From a virus, in IMG/VR virus record IMGVR_UViG_3300037104_000756, positions 1 through 64,000 of that record: a DNA stretch of 64,000 nucleotides. The stretch is one strand, 5' to 3'. A program made the position numbers and the translations under genes. Shown one piece after another: positions 17,311 through 26,386 of this stretch. Numbering within the stretch: the first letter of the stretch is position 1; every line of letters begins with the position of its first letter. The notes under the pieces were generated by a model. It made no database searches and was not told the origin of the DNA. It was given only the letters and a program-made list of their open reading frames with translations.

Positions 17311-17335
17311 CGAACTGAGTATTCGGCGATACACT
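17307..17335 (+). promoter_or_regulatory. Sigma70-type promoter giving a near-leaderless mRNA
   Basis: TTGACG, 17 bases, TACACT. The predicted start of transcription is within a base of ATG 17343, which has no Shine-Dalgarno. Confidence 0.5.
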
Positions 17336-17342
17336 AAAATCC

Positions 17343-17864
17343 ATGAGTGCCGTTAAACCCAAAGCTGCTCGCAAGCCAGTCACCGCCGAAGCTAAACTCA
17401 TCCTGCAAGACAAAAGACTTCAGAAGAAGTATGGCATTACTCTGGAAGAGCGCGACAAAAGGATTTACGAACAAGAAGGATTGTGTGCAATTTGCGGCGG
17501 CGCGCTCGACGCGTACGGACCCCCGAACGTGGATCACTTCCATTTCTTTGTCCAAGCCGTTCGCGAGACAGACCAACGGCTGCTGGCGCTGGGGTTGAAA
17601 TGGATTGCGATATCTTATGACGAGAGACGGAATTCGGTGTATTCCCGATACGCTAAAACCAAAGAGTCTGCTATCGCGAGTGTGAAAGACGCAACGAAAG
17701 CGTGGTCGGTGCGGGGCATTCTTTGCTTCAAATGTAATCGTGGCCTGGGCTCCATCGAGAAGTTTTTTAACGCCGCGCACCAACCTGGAAATCTCCTCCC
17801 TGTGATCGATTATTTACGGGCTCGATTAAAAACACTTGACAAACCGACAGACTTTAAACTATAG
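17343..17864 (+). CDS. Endonuclease VII-like HNH protein (homing type)
   Basis: 173 residues. Features in order are a basic N-terminus, LEERDKRIYEQEGLCAICGG (first zinc pair), VDHFHF in place of the usual DHDH, and VRGILCFKCNRGLGSIEKF with the second zinc pair. An insertion of about 45 residues separates the catalytic His region from the second pair, longer than in the other copies here. No ribosome site is seen and the promoter lies so close that the mRNA should be leaderless. Probably a homing endonuclease at the late/early boundary. Confidence 0.8.
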   Translation: MSAVKPKAARKPVTAEAKLILQDKRLQKKYGITLEERDKRIYEQEGLCAICGGALDAYGPPNVDHFHFFVQAVRETDQRLLALGLKWIAISYDERRNSVYSRYAKTKESAIASVKDATKAWSVRGILCFKCNRGLGSIEKFFNAAHQPGNLLPVIDYLRARLKTLDKPTDFKL

Positions 17865-17865
17865 T
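17836..17865 (+). promoter_or_regulatory. Strong sigma70-type promoter
   Basis: TTGACA, 18 bases, TATAGT, with an A-rich stretch just upstream. It overlaps the end of the endonuclease gene and drives the operon starting at 17888. Confidence 0.7.
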
Positions 17866-17887
17866 ACTTTCCGACACTGGAGACATT

Positions 17888-18661
17888 ATGTCAACGACCC
17901 CAGAACCTATCGCCGTCCCACATCCTCTCAATGCGATTAGCACCTTTCTCAAAGCACACGAACGTCTCATCATTATCGCGGTGTGCTTGCTGGTGGGTTT
18001 GCACTTTTACGGTCGCGTGATTGGCGCTTGGGAAGCGCATGATCAACGCGCGGACACGCTCGCGCATGCGACGCTACAGGCTAATGTGTCCGCCGCCAAC
18101 CAACAAGCGGATGTGAACGCAAAAGCGGCAGCGCAATACCAACAACTTGCAACCCAGCTTGCCGAATCCAACAAGGCGCTGGCGTTGGCGCAGGCGACGC
18201 GCAATACCGCCACACAAAACCAACAGAATACCGACCGTACGCTTCCTCCCAATGAATTGGCGTTGCGCTGGACGACCTTGCTCCATATTGCTCCTGAGTC
18301 CGTACTGGTAGAGCCTGGGGGCAAGGGCATCCCCGACGCGCTCTTGATTACTCCAGCGGGAGCGCGAGAAACCGTAGTTCAGTTGGAGAGCATACCGACG
18401 TTGCAGGCTGACCTTAAAGACGAGCAAAGTGTTGTAGCCAACGACCAGACTCAAATCGGCACGTTAACGACCCTGAATGGCGGCTTGAATAAGCAGATCG
18501 ACGCCTTGAACGTTGTGAACGAGTCTGAGATCAAGGCATGCACTGATGATAAGAATTTGCTGAAGGCTCAGGCACGTAAGTCTAAATTTCACTGGTTTAT
18601 TGGTGGATTTGTCACTGGATTTATTACTCGCCAAGTCATCAAAATCTATACAGGATTCTAG
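17888..18661 (+). CDS. Membrane-anchored coiled-coil protein
   Basis: 257 residues. A hydrophobic segment at about 30-45 (LIIIAVCLLVGLHFYG) would be a signal anchor, followed by a long Ala/Gln-rich coiled coil (60-125), a small soluble region, a second coiled stretch (190-235) and a hydrophobic C-terminus (WFIGGFVTGFITRQV). The layout resembles inner-membrane spanin-type or other phage envelope proteins, but no partner outer lipoprotein is adjacent. First gene after a strong promoter. Role uncertain. Confidence 0.65.
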   Translation: MSTTPEPIAVPHPLNAISTFLKAHERLIIIAVCLLVGLHFYGRVIGAWEAHDQRADTLAHATLQANVSAANQQADVNAKAAAQYQQLATQLAESNKALALAQATRNTATQNQQNTDRTLPPNELALRWTTLLHIAPESVLVEPGGKGIPDALLITPAGARETVVQLESIPTLQADLKDEQSVVANDQTQIGTLTTLNGGLNKQIDALNVVNESEIKACTDDKNLLKAQARKSKFHWFIGGFVTGFITRQVIKIYTGF

Positions 18662-18674
18662 GGAGGCACTGAGC

Positions 18675-18926
18675 ATGCCAAATGCATCTAAAGGGGCTGA
18701 ATTAAAAGCAGCGGGTCTTTGTCATAGTTGCGGAAAAAGGCCACGACGTGCAGATAGGATTAGATGCGAACTTTGTGCTGCCGCTGATCTCGCGCGGTCG
18801 AGGCGTCAGACTGACCGATTCCAAGAACGCACAGGTGTTAGGCATACTGAACCTGAATGGAAGGTTCTCGAAATCGAAGCTCAACTAAAATGGAATAAAG
18901 AAAACATTCACCCGGAGGTAGCATGA
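18675..18926 (+). CDS. Small four-Cys zinc protein, paralogue A
   Basis: 83 residues with a CHSCG...CELC zinc module, a basic helix (RSRRQTDRFQERTG) and a [10 protein letters not shown] tail. It is paralogous to the protein at 21382, sharing its start (MPNA), the module and the tail. The module also resembles the N-terminus of the endonuclease at 35612. The last codons contain the ribosome site (CGGAGG) for the next gene, which overlaps by four bases. Nucleic acid binding is likely but unproved. Confidence 0.7.
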   Translation: MPNASKGAELKAAGLCHSCGKRPRRADRIRCELCAAADLARSRRQTDRFQERTGVRHTEPEWKVLEIEAQLKWNKENIHPEVA

Positions 18927-19840
18927 GAATCGGAGCCCGCGTTTCCGTCCATCGCAGTCAGCTAGTTCACTCCCCTGATCGTGAAGGTAATGTCACTCGT
19001 GAAAAGGTCGATCTGGCGAAACTACGCATAAGTTTTGAGGGTTGGGTTGCGATCTTAAAAGGTCGTCTTCTACCGAATGGAAAAATTCAAGTGGCGGTCG
19101 GGAATAACAGGCTCGTGGCGCTGAATGAACTCCAGTACGACGGGCTGATTGATATTCAGCTTTATGACGATTGCACTGACAAGGAGTTTGGGAAGATTTA
19201 CCTCGACGATAACAACGCTGTCGACAGCAATTGCACCCAGTGGGCGATGCATGCTGTTGTCCACGCCGTCTCCATTCTGGGACCCGCGTACGCCAATCCG
19301 TCGTCTGAGTTGGATGCGGACCTATCCCGACTCATGGGAGTCCGAAACGATGTTGTTCCTGATTTAAGAAAAATGGATATGGCCATTTCCCAACACACGC
19401 TTGCCCCCGAAGTCGAAAAGATTAGGGAGATTGACTACGCAATATATTTTTGGGCGCGGGTCGAAGCGGTTGGAGGAGTACCTCTGGGCGATCAAACGTA
19501 TTACATTCTGAATCGCCTTATTCCAGGGCTGCACCCGAATGCACCGAAGGGGGTAGCGATAAAAGACCCTATCTCGACAATCAAGGCGTGGTCTCATAAT
19601 TTCGATCCCAACTTCGGGAAAAAACCTCGAAGAGCGAAACCGAACATTAAATTTCATCAGGAGTTAAGCTTGGATGAAAAAGGCGACAAGGTTCGGATGG
19701 CGTTGGAGAATTTCATTTCAGATATTGAAAATACCGAAGAACCTGTGCTGCGCGATGATGTTCAGCAAGACCTGCGCAGTCTTTGCGAGAAGTTTATTCA
19801 GATTTGTGATGGCGTCACCACGGAGGTGTCCAATGGGTAA
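18923..19840 (+). CDS. ParB-like domain protein
   Basis: A 305-residue protein. The N-terminal 100 residues carry a ParB/sulfiredoxin-like pattern: a GRLLPNGKIQVAVGNNRLVALNEL segment followed by hydrophobic strands, comparable to the G-x-x-R-x-x-A box of ParB N-domains. The rest is mostly helical. Phage relatives act as nucleases or DNA-binding factors; no ParA is present. It overlaps both neighbours by a few bases, suggesting coupled translation. Confidence 0.55.
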   Translation: MRIGARVSVHRSQLVHSPDREGNVTREKVDLAKLRISFEGWVAILKGRLLPNGKIQVAVGNNRLVALNELQYDGLIDIQLYDDCTDKEFGKIYLDDNNAVDSNCTQWAMHAVVHAVSILGPAYANPSSELDADLSRLMGVRNDVVPDLRKMDMAISQHTLAPEVEKIREIDYAIYFWARVEAVGGVPLGDQTYYILNRLIPGLHPNAPKGVAIKDPISTIKAWSHNFDPNFGKKPRRAKPNIKFHQELSLDEKGDKVRMALENFISDIENTEEPVLRDDVQQDLRSLCEKFIQICDGVTTEVSNG

Positions 19841-21359
19841 GCTGCACGTAAAGAGAAAACAGGCGGTCGTTAAGGCGAAGAAACCAACGAAGCCGCTTAA
19901 GGCGGGAACTATCGACGGCGTAGTGGCTGATCCTGTGAAGTTGCCGAGCGGCAACACCATCAAACGGTATATCATCACCTCAGCACAAAACAACACTAAC
20001 CTGCATGAAGGATTGTGGAAAAACCTCCTGGCGCTGAGAGCGCACTATAACGCCGAGTTGGTTGTTGGGAGATTCACTTACAACAAAAGTGCGTACGGTC
20101 CTGCGTCCGTAAAACCAAACACTGCCGACGAGAGTGACCACGACTCTCCGTGGTACGATCCCCGCCTCGAAGAGTTTACGAGGGATGCACGAGTGCAGCT
20201 TGGCAAGGGGTTGGTATGGTGCGGGGAATCCAATATCATCCCGACCGCTGGTGATCCATTGCGCGGCTTCGAGGATTTTGCGGGTCGTCAATCATGTATT
20301 TTCCCGCACTCCACTATAGCCATGCGTTCAGTGGCGGCAACGGAAGGTAGCGGAGCGAAATTGATATATGCCACAGGGACGGTAACACAAAAGAATTATA
20401 TCCACATGCGGGCGGGACTCGTAGCAGAATTTCACCACACCTTCGGTGCATTGATTGTCGAAGTCGATAGCCTGGGTGTTTGGAAGGTCCGCCAACTTGA
20501 TGCAGAGGATGGGAGCGGCACCATATATGACCTGACGTTGAAGGTCGAGCACGGGAAAGTCACCGATGGGCATCGCGTGGAAGCTATCGTGTTCGGAGAC
20601 ATTCACGCTACAATCATTGATGAAACAGTTCTGGCTCTATCGGCCACAGTGGCGGACAACATGATCGACACTCTGCGTCCGAAACATATCTTCATTCACG
20701 ACCTGATGGAAGGCGCATCCGTCAATCATCACGCCTCTCGTAAACCGTTGGAGAGATTCAAAACCTCGCTGCGTGAACTGACGGTCGTCGAAAATGAACT
20801 GAAAGTGACTGCAGAGGTACTTCAGCACTACTGCCGCCCAAACGCGTTGACTGTAGTGGTCAACTCGAATCACGACCGCTGGCTGGATCGCTGGCTCGAT
20901 GAATTTGACCCGCACTTTGACGACGCGCGCAACTTGGAAATATATCACGACGGTAACGCCTCTCGCCTCATGCAGCAGAGGCTTTTTGGGAAGCCTCTGA
21001 ACGTCCTTGAGTATTTGATTCGCAAATACACCCACTTCACTCTTCCGGCGCAGTTCCTTGCGATGGATGAATCATTCTTGCTGTGCGACAAGCAGCTTGA
21101 ATGCGGCCAACATGGAGATTTAGGTCCCAATGGATCGCGCGGGTCTGCGAAGGCTCTCGCCAAGGTCGGTCGACCATCGGTTGTCGGACACTATCACAGT
21201 GCGGGAATCTGGAACGGACTCTACGCGGTCGGAACCAGCACAGAGTTTCGGATGGGCTACAACACAGGACCTAGTTCGTGGACACATAGTCATTGCATTG
21301 TCTACGAAAACGGCAAGCGCACCATCATCACCATGTACGAGAAAGCTTGGAAGGCATAA
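19833..21359 (+). CDS. Metallophosphoesterase (T5 A1-like)
   Basis: 508 residues from ATG 19833, which has CGGAGGTG upstream and overlaps the previous stop. Calcineurin-like metal-binding motifs are present in order: FGDIHATI, HDLMEGASVNHH, NSNHDRWLD, GQHGDLG and GHYHS. The N-H-H segment after HDL recalls the A1 family of T5-like phages, linked to early host DNA breakdown. That link is inference from motif order. It would be a nuclease or phosphatase using two metal ions. Confidence 0.8.
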   Translation: MGKLHVKRKQAVVKAKKPTKPLKAGTIDGVVADPVKLPSGNTIKRYIITSAQNNTNLHEGLWKNLLALRAHYNAELVVGRFTYNKSAYGPASVKPNTADESDHDSPWYDPRLEEFTRDARVQLGKGLVWCGESNIIPTAGDPLRGFEDFAGRQSCIFPHSTIAMRSVAATEGSGAKLIYATGTVTQKNYIHMRAGLVAEFHHTFGALIVEVDSLGVWKVRQLDAEDGSGTIYDLTLKVEHGKVTDGHRVEAIVFGDIHATIIDETVLALSATVADNMIDTLRPKHIFIHDLMEGASVNHHASRKPLERFKTSLRELTVVENELKVTAEVLQHYCRPNALTVVVNSNHDRWLDRWLDEFDPHFDDARNLEIYHDGNASRLMQQRLFGKPLNVLEYLIRKYTHFTLPAQFLAMDESFLLCDKQLECGQHGDLGPNGSRGSAKALAKVGRPSVVGHYHSAGIWNGLYAVGTSTEFRMGYNTGPSSWTHSHCIVYENGKRTIITMYEKAWKA

Positions 21360-21381
21360 ACAAGTTTCGGAGGCATTGAGC

Positions 21382-21642
21382 ATGCCAAATGCAGTTGAAT
21401 ACTCCAAACGGAAAGCAGAGAGATTTTGCGTGGTGTGTGGAACGCTACCTAACACTCATGGCTATTTGTGTGATCCATGCGCAGCACGAAACCGTCGCAG
21501 CCACAAACGCCAAATGGATAGAATTCAACTCCGTACTGGCTCCAGACGGATTTTAGCTGAGTGGCAAGTTCAAGAAATCGAAGATCAACTGAAGTGGAAC
21601 AAAGAAAACATTCATCTGGAGGCACGTAGTGAGCAACGATAA
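21382..21642 (+). CDS. Small four-Cys zinc protein, paralogue B
   Basis: 86 residues with CVVCG...CDPC, a basic helix and a [10 protein letters not shown] tail like the 18675 protein. The start sequence CATTGAGCATGCCAAATGCA is nearly the same as at 18675. Its last bases hold the CTGGAGG site for recA, which starts inside it at GTG 21629. Two copies each placed directly before a replication gene with the next ribosome site inside suggest duplication as a unit. Confidence 0.7.
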   Translation: MPNAVEYSKRKAERFCVVCGTLPNTHGYLCDPCAARNRRSHKRQMDRIQLRTGSRRILAEWQVQEIEDQLKWNKENIHLEARSEQR

Positions 21643-22630
21643 GGACAACACAGAACAATCCCTTAGCGAAGTAATGGCAGGCATTGAAAAACAGCATGGC
21701 AAGGGCGCTATCATGATGCTGGGAAGCAAAACGTTTGCTCCCATCGACGTAATCTCCACCTCTTCTCTTGCGTTGGACGTGGCGCTGGGCGTCGGGGGCA
21801 TCCCTCGCGGGAGGGTTGTTGAAATCTACGGACCTGAATCTGGCGGGAAGACGACGCTGGCGCTCCACATCATTGCCGAAGCGCAAAAATTGGGCGGCAA
21901 GGCTGCGTTTATCGATGCGGAGCATGCTCTCGACCCCGTCTATGCCCGTAAGCTGAGTGTTGATGTCGACCACTTGCTAGTGTCCCAGCCCGATAACGGA
22001 GAGCAGGCGCTGGAGATCACCGAATCCTTAATTAAGTCGGGCAGGATTGCCATCATCGTCGTAGACTCGGTGGCTGCCTTGGTTCCACGCGCGGAACTGG
22101 AAGGCGATATGGGCGACCCACAGATGGGCTTGCAGGCGCGCTTGATGTCGCAAGCGCTGCGCAAACTCACGGGGATGACGAATCAAACAAAAACTATTTT
22201 GATTTTTATCAATCAAATCCGAGAGAAGATTGGCGTGATGTTCGGCAGTCCCGAAACCACCACAGGTGGACGAGCGTTGAAGTTTTACGCATCGGTGCGG
22301 CTCGACATTCGCAAATTCGGCTGGCTCAAAGACGGCGACGTAACCCTTGGAGCCGAGACACGGATCAAGGTCGTAAAAAACAAAGTCGCTACGCCGCATA
22401 CCCAGGCTGAGGTGCATCTTCTTTATGGTCACGGTATATCGCGCGAATGGGACTTGCTGCAAATCGGCGAAGCCAACAACATCATCACCAAAACAGGAAA
22501 CTGGTTCAACTACAAAGGTGAGAAAATCGGACAGGGCGCAGAGAACGCGCGTGTTTTCCTCGTGAATCATGTTGACATTGCCACCACACTTGAGGTAGAA
22601 TTACGTAGCCTCCTCTTCAAGAAAAGGTGA
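21629..22630 (+). CDS. recA: RecA recombinase
   Basis: 333 residues from GTG 21629. Full bacterial-type RecA core: the [11 protein letters not shown] start, Walker [10 protein letters not shown] at about 68-76 (Gly where Ser is common), [19 protein letters not shown], and [16 protein letters not shown]. It lacks most of the usual acidic C-terminal tail. It would coat single-stranded DNA and drive strand exchange in phage replication and repair. It is followed directly by the nucleotide-pool genes. Confidence 0.95.
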   Translation: MSNDKDNTEQSLSEVMAGIEKQHGKGAIMMLGSKTFAPIDVISTSSLALDVALGVGGIPRGRVVEIYGPESGGKTTLALHIIAEAQKLGGKAAFIDAEHALDPVYARKLSVDVDHLLVSQPDNGEQALEITESLIKSGRIAIIVVDSVAALVPRAELEGDMGDPQMGLQARLMSQALRKLTGMTNQTKTILIFINQIREKIGVMFGSPETTTGGRALKFYASVRLDIRKFGWLKDGDVTLGAETRIKVVKNKVATPHTQAEVHLLYGHGISREWDLLQIGEANNIITKTGNWFNYKGEKIGQGAENARVFLVNHVDIATTLEVELRSLLFKKR

Positions 22631-22633
22631 CCA

Positions 22634-23104
22634 GTGATCACTTCAAAAGAATACCGAGACGATCCCAAAAAACATGGGTATGTGACCAACGGCTTGAGTC
22701 GGTGCTGTATCTGCGACCTCTCATACACAGACCATATTGAGGACGTGCCTGCGGTAGAAAAAACGGTTCTGTCCTCCGATGCTCAGGAACGCAAAAATAT
22801 TCCCATCGCAAGCGGAGTCTTGGATTATTTCCCTTCGGCTTTGAGTGAAGTGGCCCGCGTATCCTTTGCAGGCAATGAACAACACAACCCAGGGCAGCCA
22901 CTACACTGGGCGCGCGGCAAATCCACCGACCAAGACGATTGTATTATTCGCCATTTCTTGGAGCGCGGGAAGATCGACACGGACGGCATGCGGCACTCCG
23001 CAAAGCTGGCATGGCGTGCGCTGGCGTTGCTGCAACTCGAACTTGAAGCAGAAGGGGCACCCATTGCACGGGGCTCCATCGAGCCCGAGGAGAAAAAGCG
23101 ATGA
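22634..23104 (+). CDS. dATP/dGTP diphosphohydrolase-like protein
   Basis: 156 residues from GTG 22634. The C-terminal half matches the family filed as dATP/dGTP diphosphohydrolase, N-terminal domain (PF18909): YFPSALSEVARVSFAG, NPGQPLHWARGKS, then DDCIIRHFLERG and a RHSAKLAWRALALLQ helix. The N-terminal part has a CCIC pair not typical of the family. It would hydrolyse purine dNTPs, changing the dNTP pool for the phage polymerase. It overlaps the MazG-like gene by four bases. Confidence 0.75.
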   Translation: MITSKEYRDDPKKHGYVTNGLSRCCICDLSYTDHIEDVPAVEKTVLSSDAQERKNIPIASGVLDYFPSALSEVARVSFAGNEQHNPGQPLHWARGKSTDQDDCIIRHFLERGKIDTDGMRHSAKLAWRALALLQLELEAEGAPIARGSIEPEEKKR

Positions 23105-23610
23105 AGAACCCAGTCAAGGATATTCGCACACTCGACGATTTGAATAAACAGAGTCGCGAGTACCGCTTCGTTAACAGCTTTTATGACCTTCAAAATGATG
23201 CTGCTGAGATCAACAAAAACAGCGGCTTCGTAGATCAGGAAGTCTTGATTGATAAACTGGCGAGGTTCCTGGGTGACGCGCACTCTGTCGGATTAGATGA
23301 AGCCCGACAATTTCTACCTCTTATTGACATGTTCAAGGGAGCCCGAGTCGGCTTGAAGCTGGCTCTCTCAATCGGGGAGATCAGTGAAGCTCTCGAAGCG
23401 GTCAGGAAGACCAAGGGAGCGGACGACCACATCCCAGCATTCTCGGCGGAAGAGGCTGAACTCGCCGACGGAGTTATTCGGCTGATGAATTATGCCCATG
23501 ACCGCAAGCTGCGTTTGGCAGAGGCTATCGTAGCCAAAAACGAGTACAATCGCACTCGGAAGGATCACACCAGGGAGGCGCGGGCGGGAGCGGGCGGGAA
23601 AAAATTCTAA
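23101..23610 (+). CDS. MazG-like nucleotide pyrophosphohydrolase
   Basis: 169 residues. The pattern GEISEALEAVR, then an acidic EEAELADGVIRLMNYA helix and a final KNEYNRTRKDH segment fits all-alpha MazG-like NTP pyrophosphatases, with the metal-binding E..E and E..D pairs visible. It would convert dNTPs to dNMPs. It lies in a chain of nucleotide enzymes before the DNA polymerase, with overlapping or very short gaps. Substrate unknown. Confidence 0.75.
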   Translation: MKNPVKDIRTLDDLNKQSREYRFVNSFYDLQNDAAEINKNSGFVDQEVLIDKLARFLGDAHSVGLDEARQFLPLIDMFKGARVGLKLALSIGEISEALEAVRKTKGADDHIPAFSAEEAELADGVIRLMNYAHDRKLRLAEAIVAKNEYNRTRKDHTREARAGAGGKKF

Positions 23611-23619
23611 GGAGGGGAA

Positions 23620-24060
23620 ATGCTTAAAGTTTACTTGGCGGCACCATATGTCATGAAAGATGTCATTCAAGAGCGCGCTACCGAACTGCGGGTGGTGGGA
23701 ATTGAAATCACCTCCAGTTGGATCAATGAAAAACACAAGCCGACCGTTCAAATGCATGAGATAACGAAAGAAGAGCATCAGCAATATGCCCTTCAGGATA
23801 TCCAAGACGTGGTGGCTGCGGATATTCTTGTATTTCACACCGATCCAACCAAAACCATAGTCCGAGGCGGGCGGCATGTGGAATTCGGCATTGCGATTGG
23901 TATCGGACTGACGCGGCACATGCCAATCCTCGTGGTTGGGCAGGACCACGAGAATATTTTCCACTACCTTCCGCAAGTGACGCACTGGGATTCGTGGGAC
24001 CAAGTAAAAAAAGCATTGTGTGATATCCACACCTGGGATGAAATTAGTTCCAGAGCATAA
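23620..24060 (+). CDS. Nucleoside 2-deoxyribosyltransferase
   Basis: 146 residues with the family core: YLAAPY at 5-10, GIEITSSW, an AADILVFHTDP strand near 66-76 and GGRHVEFGIAIGIG with the probable catalytic Glu88. This enzyme swaps bases on deoxyribose or hydrolyses deoxynucleosides. AAGGAGG precedes the ATG. It is sandwiched between MazG-like and DNA polymerase genes, so it probably adjusts deoxynucleotide pools, possibly to favour an unusual base. Confidence 0.85.
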   Translation: MLKVYLAAPYVMKDVIQERATELRVVGIEITSSWINEKHKPTVQMHEITKEEHQQYALQDIQDVVAADILVFHTDPTKTIVRGGRHVEFGIAIGIGLTRHMPILVVGQDHENIFHYLPQVTHWDSWDQVKKALCDIHTWDEISSRA

Positions 24061-24068
24061 GGACCCTT

Positions 24069-26330
24069 GTGGCCTATCAATTTCTACACATGGACTATGA
24101 GACGTTTTCTCTCGTAGACCTGCGCGAAGTCGGACTCGACAACTACGCCAAACACCCGTCAACGGGCATCTCTATGCTTGGTTGGGCTCTTGATGATGAG
24201 GAGGTTGAGATATGGCTGCCTCATCTCGGTCCGATGCCTCAGAAATTGCTCGACGCTTTGCAAAACTCCAACATCCTCAAAGTGGCGTGGAATTCTGTGT
24301 TCGAGTACAACATCACAAAATATGTGTTGTTTGGCGCGCGATATATGAGCGAGGGCTTCTTTGTGCCGCTATGGGAATTTCGCGACCCGATTGTGCTTGC
24401 CCACAATTTGTCTCTTCCGGGCAGGTTGGATGATGTCGCCCAAATTTTGAAAATGAAAGAACAGAAGGACCCGCGCGGCGATGAACTAAAGTTCATGTTT
24501 TGCGAACCTGTCAGTCATGGCGGCGAAGTGACTCTGTTCGGAATTTCTCCACCGCTATTCCGTGACCACAACAGCCATCCTAGAGAGTTCGCTGAATATA
24601 TCGAGTACTGCAAGCAGGACGTGCGGGCAGAGCGTGCATTATGGCACCGCCTGCGTAAAATAGGTTTTCCTGACCGCGAATGGCAGGGGTGGCTGCTAGA
24701 TCAAAAAATCAATGCCTTCGGCATGCCTGGGCGTCGCGATCTGGCTGAGAAAGGGTTGCGGCTGGCGTTGAAATTTAAAGATATCCAAAGCAAGTTGTTG
24801 AAAGAGAAAACTGGGCTCGCGAATCCGAATTCTGATGTGCAAATGAAAGAGTGGGTTACGGCGCGAGGATATCCGTGGAATTCTCTACGGGCTCCAACCG
24901 TGCAGGCTGAGTTAAAAAATCCAACATCACCTATTACCGTGGAGTGCCGCGAGGCGTTGAAAATCCGATCCTCCGCACGCAAATCATCATACACAAAGAT
25001 TGAAAAGTTTTTAAACCTTCTCTCTACTGACGACCGTCTCCGAAATCAGTTTCGCTACATGGGTGCTGCGCGTACTGGACGATGGGCTAGCGGCGGCGGG
25101 GAAGACACCTCTGTTCAAGTGCAGAACCTCCCGCGCGGAGAAAAAGCGGTTAAGAAAAAGCTGACGCGGGCTCTCGACCTGTTGGAGAATGAAGACTACG
25201 ACGGTATCGTGGCGGAATTCACCAACACTAAAGACCCGAAAGACTCGGTCACGGTAGTGGAGTTTGTCATCACACTGTTGCGGTCGCTGTTTCAAGCGAA
25301 GCCGGGGAAAAAGTTTCTCGTTGCCGACAAGAATGCAATTGAAAACCGATTTCTGGGTTGGGCGGCGGGCTGTGATGCAATTCTGGATGTCTTTCATCAC
25401 ACTAAAGCGGAGGGCGGCGACCCGTACCTAGCTTTTGATTGCAAGCTGCGCAATACCTCGTACGCGGACGCTTGGGCAGAGTATGCCGCAGGGAGCGAAG
25501 ATAACAGACAGAATGCGAAGCCTGCTGTGCTGGGCGCAGGATATGGTCTCGGCGGCGGCGACATGTACATCAATGAATATGGAGATGAGGTTCGGGGCGG
25601 TTTGTGGGGATACGCGAAATCGGTTTGTGGCGTCGATATTACGAAAGAGTTTGCACACAAAGCCGTGAAAGTTTTCCGTGAAGTATACCCCGAAGTTCCA
25701 GTCTTCTGGCTCGACCTGGAAGAAGCATTCAAGCAGGTTTTGAAGCGCGGTGGCGTGGTTAAAGTTGGAGAAGTGACGTGGGATAAACGCGCCAAAGAAT
25801 GGATCGAGCACCCAACCAAAGGCAAGCAGTGTGTGATCACCTTCCGGCGCGTCCCGATGGATGGTGGCGGATATATGATACGGATGGAACTGCCATCTGG
25901 TCGCGCGCTTCACTATCTTAACGCAACCCTGGAAGATGAAACACGGACGAGCCAGAATACAGGTCGTCCCTACACCGTTCAGACAATTTACTACGATGGT
26001 GTTGAACATAGCTCAACACAGGGCGTTGACGGAAAGACAATAAAAAAGCGCCACAAATGGGGACGCGTCAAAACATATGGTGGGAAACTTTGTGAGAACG
26101 CTATTCAAGCTATGGCGAGAGACGATCTGTTAAACAGTATGTTTTTGGCTGATGAAATGGGTATTTCTTTGTGGGGTTTGTTCCACGACGAACTCGCGGC
26201 GGAAGTTGACGATTCTATGTTCGGGCTGCGGCTGGATGATTTGATTTGGTGCATGTGCCAAATTCCAGACTGGGCTCCGGGGATGCTGTTGGGTGCGGAA
26301 GGCTACGAATCTTTCGTGTACAAGAAATAA
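24069..26330 (+). CDS. Family A DNA polymerase with 3'-5' exonuclease
   Basis: 753 residues from GTG 24069. The exonuclease motif DYETFS gives Asp9 and Glu11. Polymerase motifs follow: GRWASGGG and QNLPRG near 352, motif A VADKNAIENR near 418 (Lys and Asn replace the common Tyr/Leu and Ser), motif B with AKPAVLGAGYG, and motif C HDE at 706-708. It is the replicative polymerase candidate. A long region between motifs B and C (about 560-690) is larger than in compact relatives. The preceding nucleotide-pool genes are spaced within a few bases. Confidence 0.93.
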   Translation: MAYQFLHMDYETFSLVDLREVGLDNYAKHPSTGISMLGWALDDEEVEIWLPHLGPMPQKLLDALQNSNILKVAWNSVFEYNITKYVLFGARYMSEGFFVPLWEFRDPIVLAHNLSLPGRLDDVAQILKMKEQKDPRGDELKFMFCEPVSHGGEVTLFGISPPLFRDHNSHPREFAEYIEYCKQDVRAERALWHRLRKIGFPDREWQGWLLDQKINAFGMPGRRDLAEKGLRLALKFKDIQSKLLKEKTGLANPNSDVQMKEWVTARGYPWNSLRAPTVQAELKNPTSPITVECREALKIRSSARKSSYTKIEKFLNLLSTDDRLRNQFRYMGAARTGRWASGGGEDTSVQVQNLPRGEKAVKKKLTRALDLLENEDYDGIVAEFTNTKDPKDSVTVVEFVITLLRSLFQAKPGKKFLVADKNAIENRFLGWAAGCDAILDVFHHTKAEGGDPYLAFDCKLRNTSYADAWAEYAAGSEDNRQNAKPAVLGAGYGLGGGDMYINEYGDEVRGGLWGYAKSVCGVDITKEFAHKAVKVFREVYPEVPVFWLDLEEAFKQVLKRGGVVKVGEVTWDKRAKEWIEHPTKGKQCVITFRRVPMDGGGYMIRMELPSGRALHYLNATLEDETRTSQNTGRPYTVQTIYYDGVEHSSTQGVDGKTIKKRHKWGRVKTYGGKLCENAIQAMARDDLLNSMFLADEMGISLWGLFHDELAAEVDDSMFGLRLDDLIWCMCQIPDWAPGMLLGAEGYESFVYKK

Positions 26331-26333
26331 GGG

Positions 26334-26362
26334 TTGACAAATTACCAGTACCAAAGTACCAT
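26334..26362 (+). promoter_or_regulatory. Sigma70-type promoter for the recombination genes
   Basis: TTGACA, 17 bases, TACCAT, directly after the polymerase stop. It leads into the ERF gene, which has GAAAGGA before its ATG. Confidence 0.6.
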
Positions 26363-26386
26363 TGCACATCCTCGAAAGGAAAACAA

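Noticed and set aside
22634-26330. A complete Z-genome (2-aminoadenine) pathway
   Set aside because: Purine dNTP hydrolases and PolA are present, but no PurZ-like synthetase is visible in the window.
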